From positions 310,001 through 374,000 of the forward strand of contig NZ_ACZN01000016.1 in NCBI RefSeq assembly GCF_000176135.1: a DNA stretch of 64,000 nucleotides. The letters are read 5' to 3'. The position numbers were made by a program, and so were the translations under genes. The notes below the pieces were generated by a model that worked only from the letters and a program-made list of their open reading frames with translations, did not search any database and was not told where the DNA came from. This document shows, piece after piece, positions 43,315 to 52,033 of the stretch. Every line of letters begins with the position of its first letter. Position 1 is the first letter of the stretch. Source of the DNA: Vibrio coralliilyticus ATCC BAA-450. Its GTDB lineage: Bacteria > Pseudomonadota > Gammaproteobacteria > Enterobacterales > Vibrionaceae.

Positions 43315-44784
43315 ATGTTAGAGAAAGGTACCTGTTTTATTGTTGATGAATGGCGCTTTGTTCCAAACGAAGGGCAGATTTTTTTTGCTGACGAAACGGT
43401 TAATATTGATAGAAGGCTATCTAAGCTACTTGAGTTCTTTTGTCAGTATCCGGGGCAGACACATACTCGTGATGAATTGATCGAGCATGTCTGGAATGGA
43501 ACAATCCTGACGGATCAGGTCGTGACCCAAGCAGTATTTGAGCTGCGCAAGGTCCTTAAAAACAAAACGGAATCTCACAAAAATTATGTTGTGACTGTGC
43601 CAAAGCGCGGTTACAAGTTTGACGCTGAAGTGACAGTCGAAAAGCTGGAAGTATCGTCGCCTTCAACAGCTAGTGACTTGGTAGAATCGGACGATGAAGT
43701 TGTGGCACCGACGACTTTCGTCGCTGACAAACCTGCACGCTCCAAGCGTAGCTATCTTACCTGGGCTTTAGGTGTGGTTGTGGTGCTGCAAGCCAGCTTC
43801 ATCGCCAATCACTGGGCAAACTCCACTTCAGAAGCTGACCACCAACATCAAGCGGTCGATAACATTCAGCACTATGAATCACGTTATGTGGTGCTTAATC
43901 TCAGCCCTGAAATTGAAGAATCTCCGGAGCTGTATGGCATGGTGACCAAGTTCATGGAGTATCTCGACTATTACAGCAATATTCGTATTGTGAACGAAGA
44001 GCCTCATTCTAAACTGGCTGCGGTTGAGCTGAGCTTCAAGCTCAAGCAAGGCAAGGATGGCAAGCAAAAGCTGGCGATGAAGTATTACAATCGCGTATCT
44101 GAGCAAACACATTTAAATCGACGTTATTCCACTGACCTCTCTCTATTTCATGCGACCTTTTTGGCAATGCTGGATGACGTACTGAGCTCGATGTTCATTG
44201 AGGTGCCTAAGCGCGATATTTTACTCACGCTAGAGGAAATGCCACGTGACCCACAGACGCTCGAAAATATGATGAATGGCATTGGCTTATTGTACAAAAA
44301 TTTCGACTTTATGGGGTCTTTGAACCGATTCAGAGCCGCGAAAGAAGCGTCACCTGATAATTCGATGGTGATTGCGGTGAACTACATCGGAGAGGTGATG
44401 AATGTGTTCTTTACCGATGAGGAAAATAAGAGTGCAAAGATTGCTCAGCTCAATCAGCTTTATGAACCCGCATTAGTTGAGAGGCTGCAGGAAGGCGCTT
44501 CACCAAGAGTTTATGAAGCTAACGCCATTATGGCACTGACTAAAGATGACCCTAGGCTTGCTTCACGTATTTTGTTATCCATGCCTTATCAGCAGCAATC
44601 TAATCTGACTTACATTTTGCTGGCAAAAGCAGAAGAAGCGAGAGGAAACATTGGTGGTGCTAAAGAGCTGTACTTAAAAGCGACTCAGAGTAATTCTTCT
44701 ATGCGGGCGCTCAATCTGGCAGGGCCACTGTTTTTTGACAGTAACTTAGACCCTATTCTCGAAGATATAAGCCCAGAGCAGTAA
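43315..44784 (+). CDS. CadC/ToxR-type membrane transcriptional activator
   Basis: A 489-residue one-component regulator. An OmpR-type winged helix at 1-107 (RDELIEHVWNGTILTDQVVTQAVFELRKVL, then VVTVPKRGYKF) precedes a linker. A single membrane helix lies near 145-163 (LTWALGVVVVLQASFI). The periplasmic domain of about 320 residues ends in TPR-like helices, as in CadC. CadC senses acid and lysine to induce lysine decarboxylase; here the neighbouring histidine decarboxylase and HdeA-like genes are the likely targets, by inference. Confidence 0.9.
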   Translation: MLEKGTCFIVDEWRFVPNEGQIFFADETVNIDRRLSKLLEFFCQYPGQTHTRDELIEHVWNGTILTDQVVTQAVFELRKVLKNKTESHKNYVVTVPKRGYKFDAEVTVEKLEVSSPSTASDLVESDDEVVAPTTFVADKPARSKRSYLTWALGVVVVLQASFIANHWANSTSEADHQHQAVDNIQHYESRYVVLNLSPEIEESPELYGMVTKFMEYLDYYSNIRIVNEEPHSKLAAVELSFKLKQGKDGKQKLAMKYYNRVSEQTHLNRRYSTDLSLFHATFLAMLDDVLSSMFIEVPKRDILLTLEEMPRDPQTLENMMNGIGLLYKNFDFMGSLNRFRAAKEASPDNSMVIAVNYIGEVMNVFFTDEENKSAKIAQLNQLYEPALVERLQEGASPRVYEANAIMALTKDDPRLASRILLSMPYQQQSNLTYILLAKAEEARGNIGGAKELYLKATQSNSSMRALNLAGPLFFDSNLDPILEDISPEQ

Positions 44785-44788
44785 ATGA

Positions 44789-44817
44789 AAAAACGCCGGA
44801 GTGATTCCGGCGTTTTT
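44789..44817. terminator. Bidirectional terminator
   Basis: AAAAACGCCGGA, loop GTGAT, TCCGGCGTTTTT, between the CadC-like gene and convergent terC. Confidence 0.92.
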
Positions 44818-44840
44818 GTTTCTGTTTGATAGTCGAGGGC

Positions 44841-45581
44841 TTAGCCCAACTGATTCAAATCATTTGCAGCGTTAACCTGACTGTTGCTCGCTTTACGCTT
44901 GCTCAGCAAGATATGGCAACCTTCCAGAATCAATCCGAATGCCATCGCGACGTAGACATAACCTTTGTTGACCACAATACCTACCCCCTCGGCAATCAAT
45001 AACCCACCAAGAAGCACCAAGAACAGCAGCGCTAAAGTTTTTAGCCCAGGGTACTTCGATATTGCCCCCTGAATTTTATCGGCGAATACCATCATGATTA
45101 ATGCTGAGATGATGATTGCTGCGATCATGATATTGATGTCGTTAGTCAAGCCTACCGCGGTGATGATTGAGTCGATAGAGAATACGGCATCCACCGCAAT
45201 GATTTGTAGAATGATGACGGCCACACCAGTGCTTAACGTACGCGAATGGGCTTGGGTCTTCGCCCCCAACCAATGCCACAATTCGTGCAAACTTTTAAGC
45301 AGCAAAAACAGCCCACCCAACAGCAATATGAGCGCCTTACCTGTGAAGTCATATTCACTGATGGTGAGCAAAGGTTCTGTCAAAGACATCAACCAGCTGA
45401 TTGAGAACACCAAGCCGATTCGTGACACCACGGCGAGGCCGATACCAAGGTTTCGCACACGCCTGCGAAGGTGGATCGGGAGTCGTTCACACAAGATGGA
45501 AATGAAAACGATGTTGTCGACACCGAGGATAATTTCCAGTGCCAGCAAAGTGCCGAAGATAATGGCAATGTCTAAATTCAT
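44841..45581 (-). CDS. TerC family integral membrane protein
   Basis: A 246-residue protein with seven or eight helices. ALEIILGVDNIVFISIL and VDAVFSIDSIITAVGL carry the paired Asp and Asn of the TerC family, linked to manganese export or tellurite resistance. The short form without a CBS domain resembles YgdQ/YoaE. The ribosome site before ATG 45581 is poor. I looked for a yybP-ykoY manganese riboswitch upstream and could not see one. Confidence 0.9.
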   Translation of the reverse strand: MNLDIAIIFGTLLALEIILGVDNIVFISILCERLPIHLRRRVRNLGIGLAVVSRIGLVFSISWLMSLTEPLLTISEYDFTGKALILLLGGLFLLLKSLHELWHWLGAKTQAHSRTLSTGVAVIILQIIAVDAVFSIDSIITAVGLTNDINIMIAAIIISALIMMVFADKIQGAISKYPGLKTLALLFLVLLGGLLIAEGVGIVVNKGYVYVAMAFGLILEGCHILLSKRKASNSQVNAANDLNQLG

Positions 45582-45600
45582 AGTGATAACCAGTTAACGA

Positions 45601-45758
45601 TTAGTTAGAGGAGGTAGCAAACGTACGCAGCCCAATCAGAAGCATTACAACGCCAACAACCTAGTTGTTGTTGGCTGTGATATTTAGTTCGGGACGGTAC
45701 CGATAGGGTCGACGATTGCCCAGAGCATAAGAAGTTGGGTGATCAAAAGGCTGAGCAT
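45601..45758 (-). pseudogene. Decayed MarC-family (NAAT) transporter remnant
   Basis: From ATG 45758 the minus strand reads 24 codons, MLSLLITQLLMLWAIVDPIG then TVPN, and stops at 45684. WAIVDPIGTVP is the N-terminal signature of MarC-family membrane proteins, normally about 200 residues long. After an adjacent stop, another short hydrophobic frame (GVVMLLIGLRTF) ends at 45601 and may be a second remnant. This looks like an internal deletion that left the ends of a transporter gene. Confidence 0.55.
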
Positions 45759-45764
45759 TGTCGA

Positions 45765-45848
45765 TTAAGCTTGCACGCGGCTAGCTCGATATTTTTTACG
45801 TAGCTGTGCGGCAAGAACAAAAAGCAATTTAATAGCGATAAAGGTCAT
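45765..45848 (-). CDS. Candidate 27-residue small protein or leader peptide
   Basis: Begins MTFIAIKLLFVLAAQ, hydrophobic, then a basic tail LRKKYRASRVQA. AGGA sits seven bases before the ATG, a good site. Six bases separate it from the MarC-like remnant. It could be a leader peptide or a membrane-associated miniprotein expressed ahead of terC. The plus-strand DNA from 45849 to 46160 shows no further supported feature. Confidence 0.4.
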   Translation of the reverse strand: MTFIAIKLLFVLAAQLRKKYRASRVQA

Positions 45849-46160
45849 AATAGATTCCTGGTGTAGGTTGAACAGGAGTGTATTATTTCCTAATCCGAAC
45901 GGGTTTTAATTACCGAATCGTTAGCAATATCTCATCAAGCTATTTGCTGGGAATAAAAATATAAATTCTTATATATCAGTGTTTTGATATTTATTTTATC
46001 GGTACTTTATCTGTTTAACTGACCTAAAGGTGGGTGCAGTGAGCTTATGTGGGAGTCTTGTTCCTCTTAGATAGTGATTTTATTAAATGGCTATCCACCG
46101 TTGATAAATTTTCAGTGCAGTTCCTGCATGATTGAATCCAGAAATCGAGAGGAGATCATC

Positions 46161-46697
46161 ATGCTGGAAAATGTGGCGAGGTTTTTTGCGGTGCTTAAGG
46201 AGTACGATATTCTGCTCGCACTGACATTTATCATTATCTATTGGATCATGGTTCGTTTTACGGACAAAGCGATCACGACGCTGGCGGTTGCTAAGAAAGT
46301 TGGCCTAAGTCGTACCCTGTTTATTAAGCGTTGCTTCAGCCTGATCTACTTCGGTTTCCTATTCGCTGTTTATCTAATTGCTAGTGGGATTGGCTATGGA
46401 AGTTTTTCAATTTTTCTTTCGTCTGTTTTTACTGTTCTTGGTGTTGGCTTTATTGCTCAGTGGTCAATCTTGAGCAACATTACAGCCAGCTTTCTGATTT
46501 TCTTTGTTTTTCCATATCGGATTGGCGATGCGATTAAAATTGCCGACGGGGAAGATATTGAGGGGACCATTCTCGATATACGTATGTTTCATACCCTGAT
46601 TAAACACCCTGAAGGCAATGTGATTACTTACCCTAACTCCCTCTTGCTGCAAAAGAGCGTCACTAAATGTTTCGATTGTGCGAATGAATCGTCGTAA
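46161..46697 (+). CDS. Short MscS-family membrane channel
   Basis: A 178-residue protein. Three helices lead into the pore-lining helix and the beta domain (FPYRIGDAIKIADGEDIEGTILDIRMFHT and then VITYPNSLLLQKSV). It has no C-terminal alpha/beta domain, so it is shorter than E. coli MscS (286). ATG 46161 with GAGGAG is chosen over the frame opening at 46074. Likely a small-conductance osmotic channel. Confidence 0.88.
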   Translation: MLENVARFFAVLKEYDILLALTFIIIYWIMVRFTDKAITTLAVAKKVGLSRTLFIKRCFSLIYFGFLFAVYLIASGIGYGSFSIFLSSVFTVLGVGFIAQWSILSNITASFLIFFVFPYRIGDAIKIADGEDIEGTILDIRMFHTLIKHPEGNVITYPNSLLLQKSVTKCFDCANESS

Positions 46698-46764
46698 GTC
46701 CACGCTATCAACTGGGATGGTCTACCTTTAACAGACCGGGCGGCGCACAAAAGGAGAACGGACT

Positions 46765-47145
46765 ATGCAAACAAATCCGGTAGGTTGGTTTGAGATTTAT
46801 GTTGACGACATGGATCGAGCGAAGGCGTTTTATCAAACGGTTTTTGATGTCACGCTGGAGGAGATGAACGATGATGCCAAAATGGGTGTGGAGATGTGGC
46901 TATTCCCTGCTGTGATGGAACAGTATGGTGCGGCAGGCGCATTGGCGAAGATGGAAGGTGTTTCAGCAGGCGGCAACAGCACGATGGTGTATTTCTCGTG
47001 CCAAGATTGCAGCGTTGAAGAGGCCAGAGTCGCTGACGCTGGTGGGAAAGTTGAACACTCCAAATTCTCTATTGGTCCTCATGGCTTTATCGCCGTGGTG
47101 TCGGACACAGAAGGGAATATGATTGGCCTTCACTCAATGGCTTGA
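46765..47145 (+). CDS. VOC (glyoxalase/bleomycin-resistance-like) family protein
   Basis: A 126-residue single-domain protein. GWFEIYVDDMDRAKAFYQTVF opens the vicinal-oxygen-chelate fold, and FIAVVSDTEGNMIGLHS closes it. AAGGAG precedes the ATG. Substrate unknown; resembles PhnB/YdcJ-like stand-alone VOC proteins. Confidence 0.9.
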   Translation: MQTNPVGWFEIYVDDMDRAKAFYQTVFDVTLEEMNDDAKMGVEMWLFPAVMEQYGAAGALAKMEGVSAGGNSTMVYFSCQDCSVEEARVADAGGKVEHSKFSIGPHGFIAVVSDTEGNMIGLHSMA

Positions 47146-47191
47146 TAGCCATTCGCTTCCCTCCGTTTTGCTGTGAGGGAAGCAAACCACC

Positions 47192-47869
47192 TTATTCCCA
47201 AGAGTAAGTCGTTTTCTTGTTGGGCTTACGCTTCTTCTCAACCTCTGTCGCACAGAGATAATCTTCACGAAAATCAGGATTGTCTTTCATCTCCAATGGG
47301 ACAAATAGTCGGATCTTCGTCCCTGCGACGACGACAGTTCGATTTCCCATCACGGCGATATCACCACGATGCAATCTGATACCTTTCATGGTTTTCACCG
47401 ATGCGCTAGATGAGGAAAGCACCACCGGATAGCCAAACAAGGTCAGTTCTTGATTGGTCAGAGTGACGGTCTCTTTGAATGTCACCTCAAAATACTGTTC
47501 TTCAGAACGGATAATACTTTCCAGTTCACGCACTTTATCTTCAACCGACGCGGAAAATACCCACTGGCCGAGAATCGTTTCCCATTTGCCGCCGAGTCGC
47601 AGACATTTCTTGTAAAGAAATTGATTTTTACGGCCACTGCTGAGCGTGCAAATGTCGATACTGCTTTGCTCTTCAAGGGGTAGTGTGAGCTTAAAAATGG
47701 CTTCGTTGGAGTAGTACTTGTATTTGTTTGAGACTTCTTCAACATGCAGCTCAACTTCACCGAGCGGCAAGTCACGACTGTAATCGTCAATGATGATTTT
47801 ACAATGCGAACGCCCAGTGGAAGCGAGAAAGAAATCTCGCTCTTTCTTCAGAATATTAAAGGTTCTCAT
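47192..47869 (-). CDS. Unrecognised protein, third gene of a conserved-looking operon
   Basis: A 225-residue protein with no family I recognise. It is rich in beta strands and has a basic C-terminal tail (KKRKPNKKTTYSWE). The segment LGGKWETILGQWVFSASVEDK resembles short LGGxW...WVF modules found in some nucleic-acid-associated proteins. Its start overlaps the preceding gene by 14 bp, so translation is coupled. Expected to be cytoplasmic. Confidence 0.75.
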   Translation of the reverse strand: MRTFNILKKERDFFLASTGRSHCKIIIDDYSRDLPLGEVELHVEEVSNKYKYYSNEAIFKLTLPLEEQSSIDICTLSSGRKNQFLYKKCLRLGGKWETILGQWVFSASVEDKVRELESIIRSEEQYFEVTFKETVTLTNQELTLFGYPVVLSSSSASVKTMKGIRLHRGDIAVMGNRTVVVAGTKIRLFVPLEMKDNPDFREDYLCATEVEKKRKPNKKTTYSWE

Positions 47870-48791
47870 TGTCGCCGTTTGTTTCTCGTAGAATCTGTTC
47901 CATCAAAGCTTGTTGCTCACGATCGATCGTGTCTTGTTTAACTGGTTTCGCAGGTTCTGTCACCTCTTCCCATGTCGCTTCCGACGCGTTTTCTGCCGAC
48001 GTGCTTTCACCCGCCCCACGCAGTTTATCAATACGAGAAAGAATGCTGCCGACTTTTCCGCTAGGCCTTATACCTTGTGTCATTCGGCGCTCAATTTCAC
48101 GATCAGTTTCTGTTGGCTCCACTTTGAGCACGTTCTGTTCGACGTCTTTTTCTCTTTGGTCGAGTGTCTGATCGAGGTTGTTCTGCACTTCTTGATACGC
48201 GTTGATGTATAGCACTTTGAATTCTTCGGCGAGATTTTTCTCAGACAGCGATTTCAGGTAACTGTTTTTACGGTTAAAGATGTACTTTTCAACGCGAGTT
48301 TGCGGATCTTTCTTAATTAAAATGCGATGGCGAGCTTCAAGAATTTCGTTGTTGAGCGGAAGGTCTTTCAGCATAGAGAGCAGAGCCAACGCGGGTGGCC
48401 ACTCTTTACCTGCCACCAAACGCTCACGTAGATGATGAACAATGCGCTCAACATCATCGATGGAAAGCTCAGAGGCAAACGCCGCAAATTCATCATCCGG
48501 CTCTGAGCCGTACATGTGAGTGAACTGAGTGGAGAAGTTCTCCTGCATTTTGCCAAAGAAACCCATGATGTGCTTACGTTGTTCTACAGAGTAGGGACGA
48601 AGCACATCCTTCAAATCCTGATTGAACTCGCTGCTGACTTGCATCTGGTTCGAAGTAGTTGCAGGCGCGGCAGGCGTTTGAGTTTGCTGAACAACGGGGA
48701 TGCTAGGTTTGGTAACCTGTTGAGTTGTTTGAGCGGGCTTATCCTGACTTTTTTGCTTCCAAGAAGAGGCGATCTCGTTGATATCTTTCAT
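47856..48791 (-). CDS. Unrecognised 311-residue protein, second gene of the operon
   Basis: An N-terminal Pro/Gln/Thr-rich disordered segment (about 15-52) leads into a helical core (about 55-225) and then an acidic, low-complexity tail (about 260-311). No membrane segment. TQGIRPSGKVGSILSRIDKL near 240-258 is a distinctive basic patch. I cannot assign a family; a scaffold or DNA-associated role is only a guess. Confidence 0.75.
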   Translation of the reverse strand: MKDINEIASSWKQKSQDKPAQTTQQVTKPSIPVVQQTQTPAAPATTSNQMQVSSEFNQDLKDVLRPYSVEQRKHIMGFFGKMQENFSTQFTHMYGSEPDDEFAAFASELSIDDVERIVHHLRERLVAGKEWPPALALLSMLKDLPLNNEILEARHRILIKKDPQTRVEKYIFNRKNSYLKSLSEKNLAEEFKVLYINAYQEVQNNLDQTLDQREKDVEQNVLKVEPTETDREIERRMTQGIRPSGKVGSILSRIDKLRGAGESTSAENASEATWEEVTEPAKPVKQDTIDREQQALMEQILRETNGDNENL

Positions 48792-48798
48792 CTTTTAC

Positions 48799-49476
48799 CT
48801 AGTCGTCAAAATCAAAGTTGAAGTTCGCCATCTTTTTCTTGAAGGCTTGGTTGGGTGACATTTTGGTCGCTGCAGGTTTTTTATTACTAAAGCCTTTACC
48901 TTGTCCGTAACTCTTTTCCGTGTGCAGGTGGGCGTGAAGGCGACTGTTAAGGTCATCCTGACTCATCAGTGGCTGACCAATGGCCTGAACTTTTTCCACA
49001 AAGCTTGCCCAGACGTTGGTCTGATTGGCGAAACCAGTGCGGAACATAATGACTTCTGCCCACGACTCGATCACATTAGGTGACAGTTCAGCAAGGTTGA
49101 TCATTTTGCCATTGGAAGCCGATGGATTGAGTGGCTTCACCTGCGTTTTATGGAATTGCGGCACTTTGGCGATCGGCTCTGAGGTGGCATACACAGGAAT
49201 AGAGTGCTGGTTACCAACGTTGATTTTGCACTTGATGTTCCCCTGCTTACGGGTATACGTCTTGCTTAGTGAAATAATGGCTTGTTCAACCGCCAGTTTG
49301 CCAAGGACATGGTCAATTGTGGATTCAGAACCGTTGGTCATTTCCTGCAACTCCGCCATGGTGGTAATTACTGCACCGCTGCGATCGGACAATTCTGCCA
49401 GAGCGAGCAAGATGAGCTTTTCTTCCATAGTGACACAAGCATGAGACCAAACTCGTTCAATAAATTTTGAAGACAT
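48799..49476 (-). CDS. Winged-helix protein, first gene of the operon
   Basis: A 225-residue protein. Residues about 5-85 form a replication-protein-like winged helix: ERVWSHACVTMEEKLILLALAEL, then TTMAELQEMTNGSESTIDHVLGKL. The middle is linker-like and the C-terminus (TKMSPNQAFKKKM, NFNFDFDD) mixes basic and acidic patches. The organisation recalls DnaT or plasmid helix_turn_helix_36 proteins, but I do not recognise a homologue. ATG 49476 is taken; the frame is open to 49542. It lies 7 bp before the next gene. Confidence 0.75.
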   Translation of the reverse strand: MSSKFIERVWSHACVTMEEKLILLALAELSDRSGAVITTMAELQEMTNGSESTIDHVLGKLAVEQAIISLSKTYTRKQGNIKCKINVGNQHSIPVYATSEPIAKVPQFHKTQVKPLNPSASNGKMINLAELSPNVIESWAEVIMFRTGFANQTNVWASFVEKVQAIGQPLMSQDDLNSRLHAHLHTEKSYGQGKGFSNKKPAATKMSPNQAFKKKMANFNFDFDD

Positions 49477-49569
49477 GTTCTGAATCCAGAAATAACAGAC
49501 TAATAAGGAAATTATACGATTTGACAGGGCGAACACCAACAATTGATCTCAGTGTTCGCCTTGATTTCG

Positions 49570-50871
49570 TTAAACCAGCGTGAGATTGGCGGCAGTTTGT
49601 TCACCCATCTCGAACAGTTTGTCGAAAATACGTTCGCCATCGGCTCTAAGACCGTTGTGCTCGTATTCGTTTGTTATCCACGCTTTAGCATTGGGCATCA
49701 TTGCCAGAGTTTCGCGGCTGATGTCCATTTCAACAAACATATCATCGGCGTAAACCGCGCAGCTGACCGGTACTTTGTTGTTTGAAAGCTGCTCAGCACT
49801 GTATAGCGGTGCCCAGTCTTGCTTTTCTGCCAGTATGTCTGCGGCTTGCTTGAACGGTTTTAACGTTACATATTGGTCAAACATCCAAGGGAATACCATT
49901 TCGCCAGTAAAGTAAAATGGCTGCCCCGACTGATAATTAAACGCCTGATGATCTTGACGAACGCGGTGCGCACTCCACTTTGAAGCAAAACCCTGACAGT
50001 AGATAGACTCGTGCAAAATGGCATAAATCGGATTGGTCTGGAAGTTTTGTTCCATCAACATACTATTGAGGAATTCATAACGAAGTTGAGGCTTACCATT
50101 CACGGTAATGAATGCGTTTTCAAGCAAGTAGTAAGTGGGTAGGAAAGTATCACTAACGCCAAAGTTAATTCCAATTTGCTGGAATTGTTCAACGGTAAAA
50201 CGCTGGCCATTGGGCAGAAACTCTTCATTTTGCAAAAGATGATCAGCAATCTGCTGACATAGCTGCTGAGCTTTCGGGAACTGGCTAAAAAACGCTTGGT
50301 TCTTTTCCATCGTGCGCTTAAACGTCGCACGATAGACATCGTCTGGGTGGCGGGAAACAGAAGGCACGCCGCCTGTGATGTAGCTTCTCGACAAGCTGTC
50401 TGGGAACAGAGACAGATAAGTCAGAGAACAGAAGCCACCAAAGCTCTGGCCTAGGATAGCCCATTTATCGACACCGAACTGTTCACGGATGAATTCCGCA
50501 TCTCGCACTATGTTGTCAGCGCGAAAATGGCTCAGATACTCTGCTTGTTGTTGTGGCTGTAAATGGGCCAATGTTTGGTGATTAACAACCGAACTGTTAC
50601 CAGTGCCCCGTTGATCAAGCAGCAACACGCGGTAGTTTTGCAGCGCGCGTTTTATCCACCCGTTATTGCCGTTTTGGCGTGGTGATGGAAACCCTGGCCC
50701 ACCTTGAAAATAAACCAGCCACGGTTTAGACGAATTCTTATCTTCAACGAGAGACACTTCACGCGCAAAGATATCAATCTGTCCTTGTGCTGGGTTTGAG
50801 TAATCCAGTGGCACTGAGAATGTGTGGGGGATGTAATGCAGTCCTGCGTCAATAAATGCTTGAGCGTTCAT
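49570..50871 (-). CDS. Alpha/beta hydrolase, prolyl aminopeptidase-like (S33)
   Basis: A 433-residue cytoplasmic hydrolase. The oxyanion loop is GGPGFPSPR (57-65), DQRGTGNS (86-93) is the S33 hallmark, and the nucleophile is Ser143 in LGQSFGG. Removes N-terminal proline or similar residues from peptides. Good AAGGAAA site before the ATG. Divergence from nothing obvious; it follows the unknown operon in the same direction. Confidence 0.9.
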   Translation of the reverse strand: MNAQAFIDAGLHYIPHTFSVPLDYSNPAQGQIDIFAREVSLVEDKNSSKPWLVYFQGGPGFPSPRQNGNNGWIKRALQNYRVLLLDQRGTGNSSVVNHQTLAHLQPQQQAEYLSHFRADNIVRDAEFIREQFGVDKWAILGQSFGGFCSLTYLSLFPDSLSRSYITGGVPSVSRHPDDVYRATFKRTMEKNQAFFSQFPKAQQLCQQIADHLLQNEEFLPNGQRFTVEQFQQIGINFGVSDTFLPTYYLLENAFITVNGKPQLRYEFLNSMLMEQNFQTNPIYAILHESIYCQGFASKWSAHRVRQDHQAFNYQSGQPFYFTGEMVFPWMFDQYVTLKPFKQAADILAEKQDWAPLYSAEQLSNNKVPVSCAVYADDMFVEMDISRETLAMMPNAKAWITNEYEHNGLRADGERIFDKLFEMGEQTAANLTLV

Positions 50872-50963
50872 TATTATTTCCTTTTCTGAAGTCGGGCTAC
50901 TTTACTCTGGTTGAAGCGGATAACCAATCCTATCAGGTCAATTCTGAGCAAAGGATAGCGCGC

Positions 50964-51908
50964 CTAATTGGACGTTGTCTGCAGGGCCGCCACTTTATGC
51001 TGGATGACTTCTTTGACCCAATCCGATAACCAGAGAATTCTCGGGTGGTGGCTGTCTCGGGTGAGTGTGACCATTTCGATATCAAAATCAGGAATATTGA
51101 TAGGTGGTGGGCAAAGAGTGAGGTTGTCGTCGATCAGTTCAACCCTTCCCACCATTTCTGCCATGACAGCAAGCAAGCGACGGCCAGTGAGCATTCTTCG
51201 AATCGTGAGAAAACGGGTGCTACCCAACACCACATTCCGTTTGACCCCCATACTCGATAATGTGGCGTCAACCTTAGTAGTCAGCTCCTGACTGGCCGTT
51301 ATGATCATTTGCGGCGTGGCTAGGTAGGTCTCTAGGGAGAGTGGGAGCTCGGAACCCAGCACTCTGTTATCAAAGATGCACAAATGTTTCTCTCGGTATA
51401 GAAAGGTCGAGGTGACTTTTGGAGGGAGATCTGAAAACACGCCAATACACAGGTCTACTTCTTGTTTCTCTAATGCCTCAACACAGTTGCTGACATCAAC
51501 AGGTTTGAACAGCACCTTGGCATTTGGCGCTAACTGTTGCAACTTATCAAACAGTTCTGGGCCATACACTTGTTCCGCATAATCGCTCAAGCCAATTTTG
51601 AAAGTGCCGTCGAAACTGTCAGCTTCAAACGCGGCTTTAGGCATGATGTCCTGACTGAATATAGATAGGATCTGACGAACTTTAGGTTCAATTTCCATCG
51701 CTCTCGTCGTCGGAGTCATGCTGCTGCCGCCTCGTTCAAACAAGGGGTCGTCCAGTAGCTCCCTTAGCCTTTTGAGGTTGTAACTTGTTGCAGGTTGACC
51801 AAGATGAAGATGTTTTGCCGCCGCCGAAACACTGCGGTGCTTGTATAGGGCGTCGAAGGTCAGAAGCAGATTAAGATCTACGCGTCGCCAGTTGATGTTG
51901 TCGCTCAT
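50964..51908 (-). CDS. LysR family regulator divergent from the MurE-like operon
   Basis: A 314-residue regulator. RVDLNLLLTFDALYKHRSVSAAAKHLHLGQPATSYNLKRLRELL is a NodD/LeuO-type helix-turn-helix, and the effector domain follows. The ATG at 51908 is preferred to a TTG at 51917. The 125-bp gap to the MurE-like gene should hold shared operators, so it probably controls that operon. Confidence 0.9.
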   Translation of the reverse strand: MSDNINWRRVDLNLLLTFDALYKHRSVSAAAKHLHLGQPATSYNLKRLRELLDDPLFERGGSSMTPTTRAMEIEPKVRQILSIFSQDIMPKAAFEADSFDGTFKIGLSDYAEQVYGPELFDKLQQLAPNAKVLFKPVDVSNCVEALEKQEVDLCIGVFSDLPPKVTSTFLYREKHLCIFDNRVLGSELPLSLETYLATPQMIITASQELTTKVDATLSSMGVKRNVVLGSTRFLTIRRMLTGRRLLAVMAEMVGRVELIDDNLTLCPPPINIPDFDIEMVTLTRDSHHPRILWLSDWVKEVIQHKVAALQTTSN

Positions 51909-52033
51909 TTCATTCAAAGCAGTGATTAACCATGAATATCAATGTAGTCGATGTAGATGATAAAATCATTCGATTTCACTGATTTTGTTTCACTTCCTAT
52001 ACTCGAAGTAATTTCGTTAATGGGAAGAACTCT

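Noticed and set aside
45582..45764. yybP-ykoY manganese riboswitch upstream of terC
   Set aside because: TerC genes often carry one, but the DNA here reads as MarC-like coding remnants, and I could not find the conserved riboswitch core.
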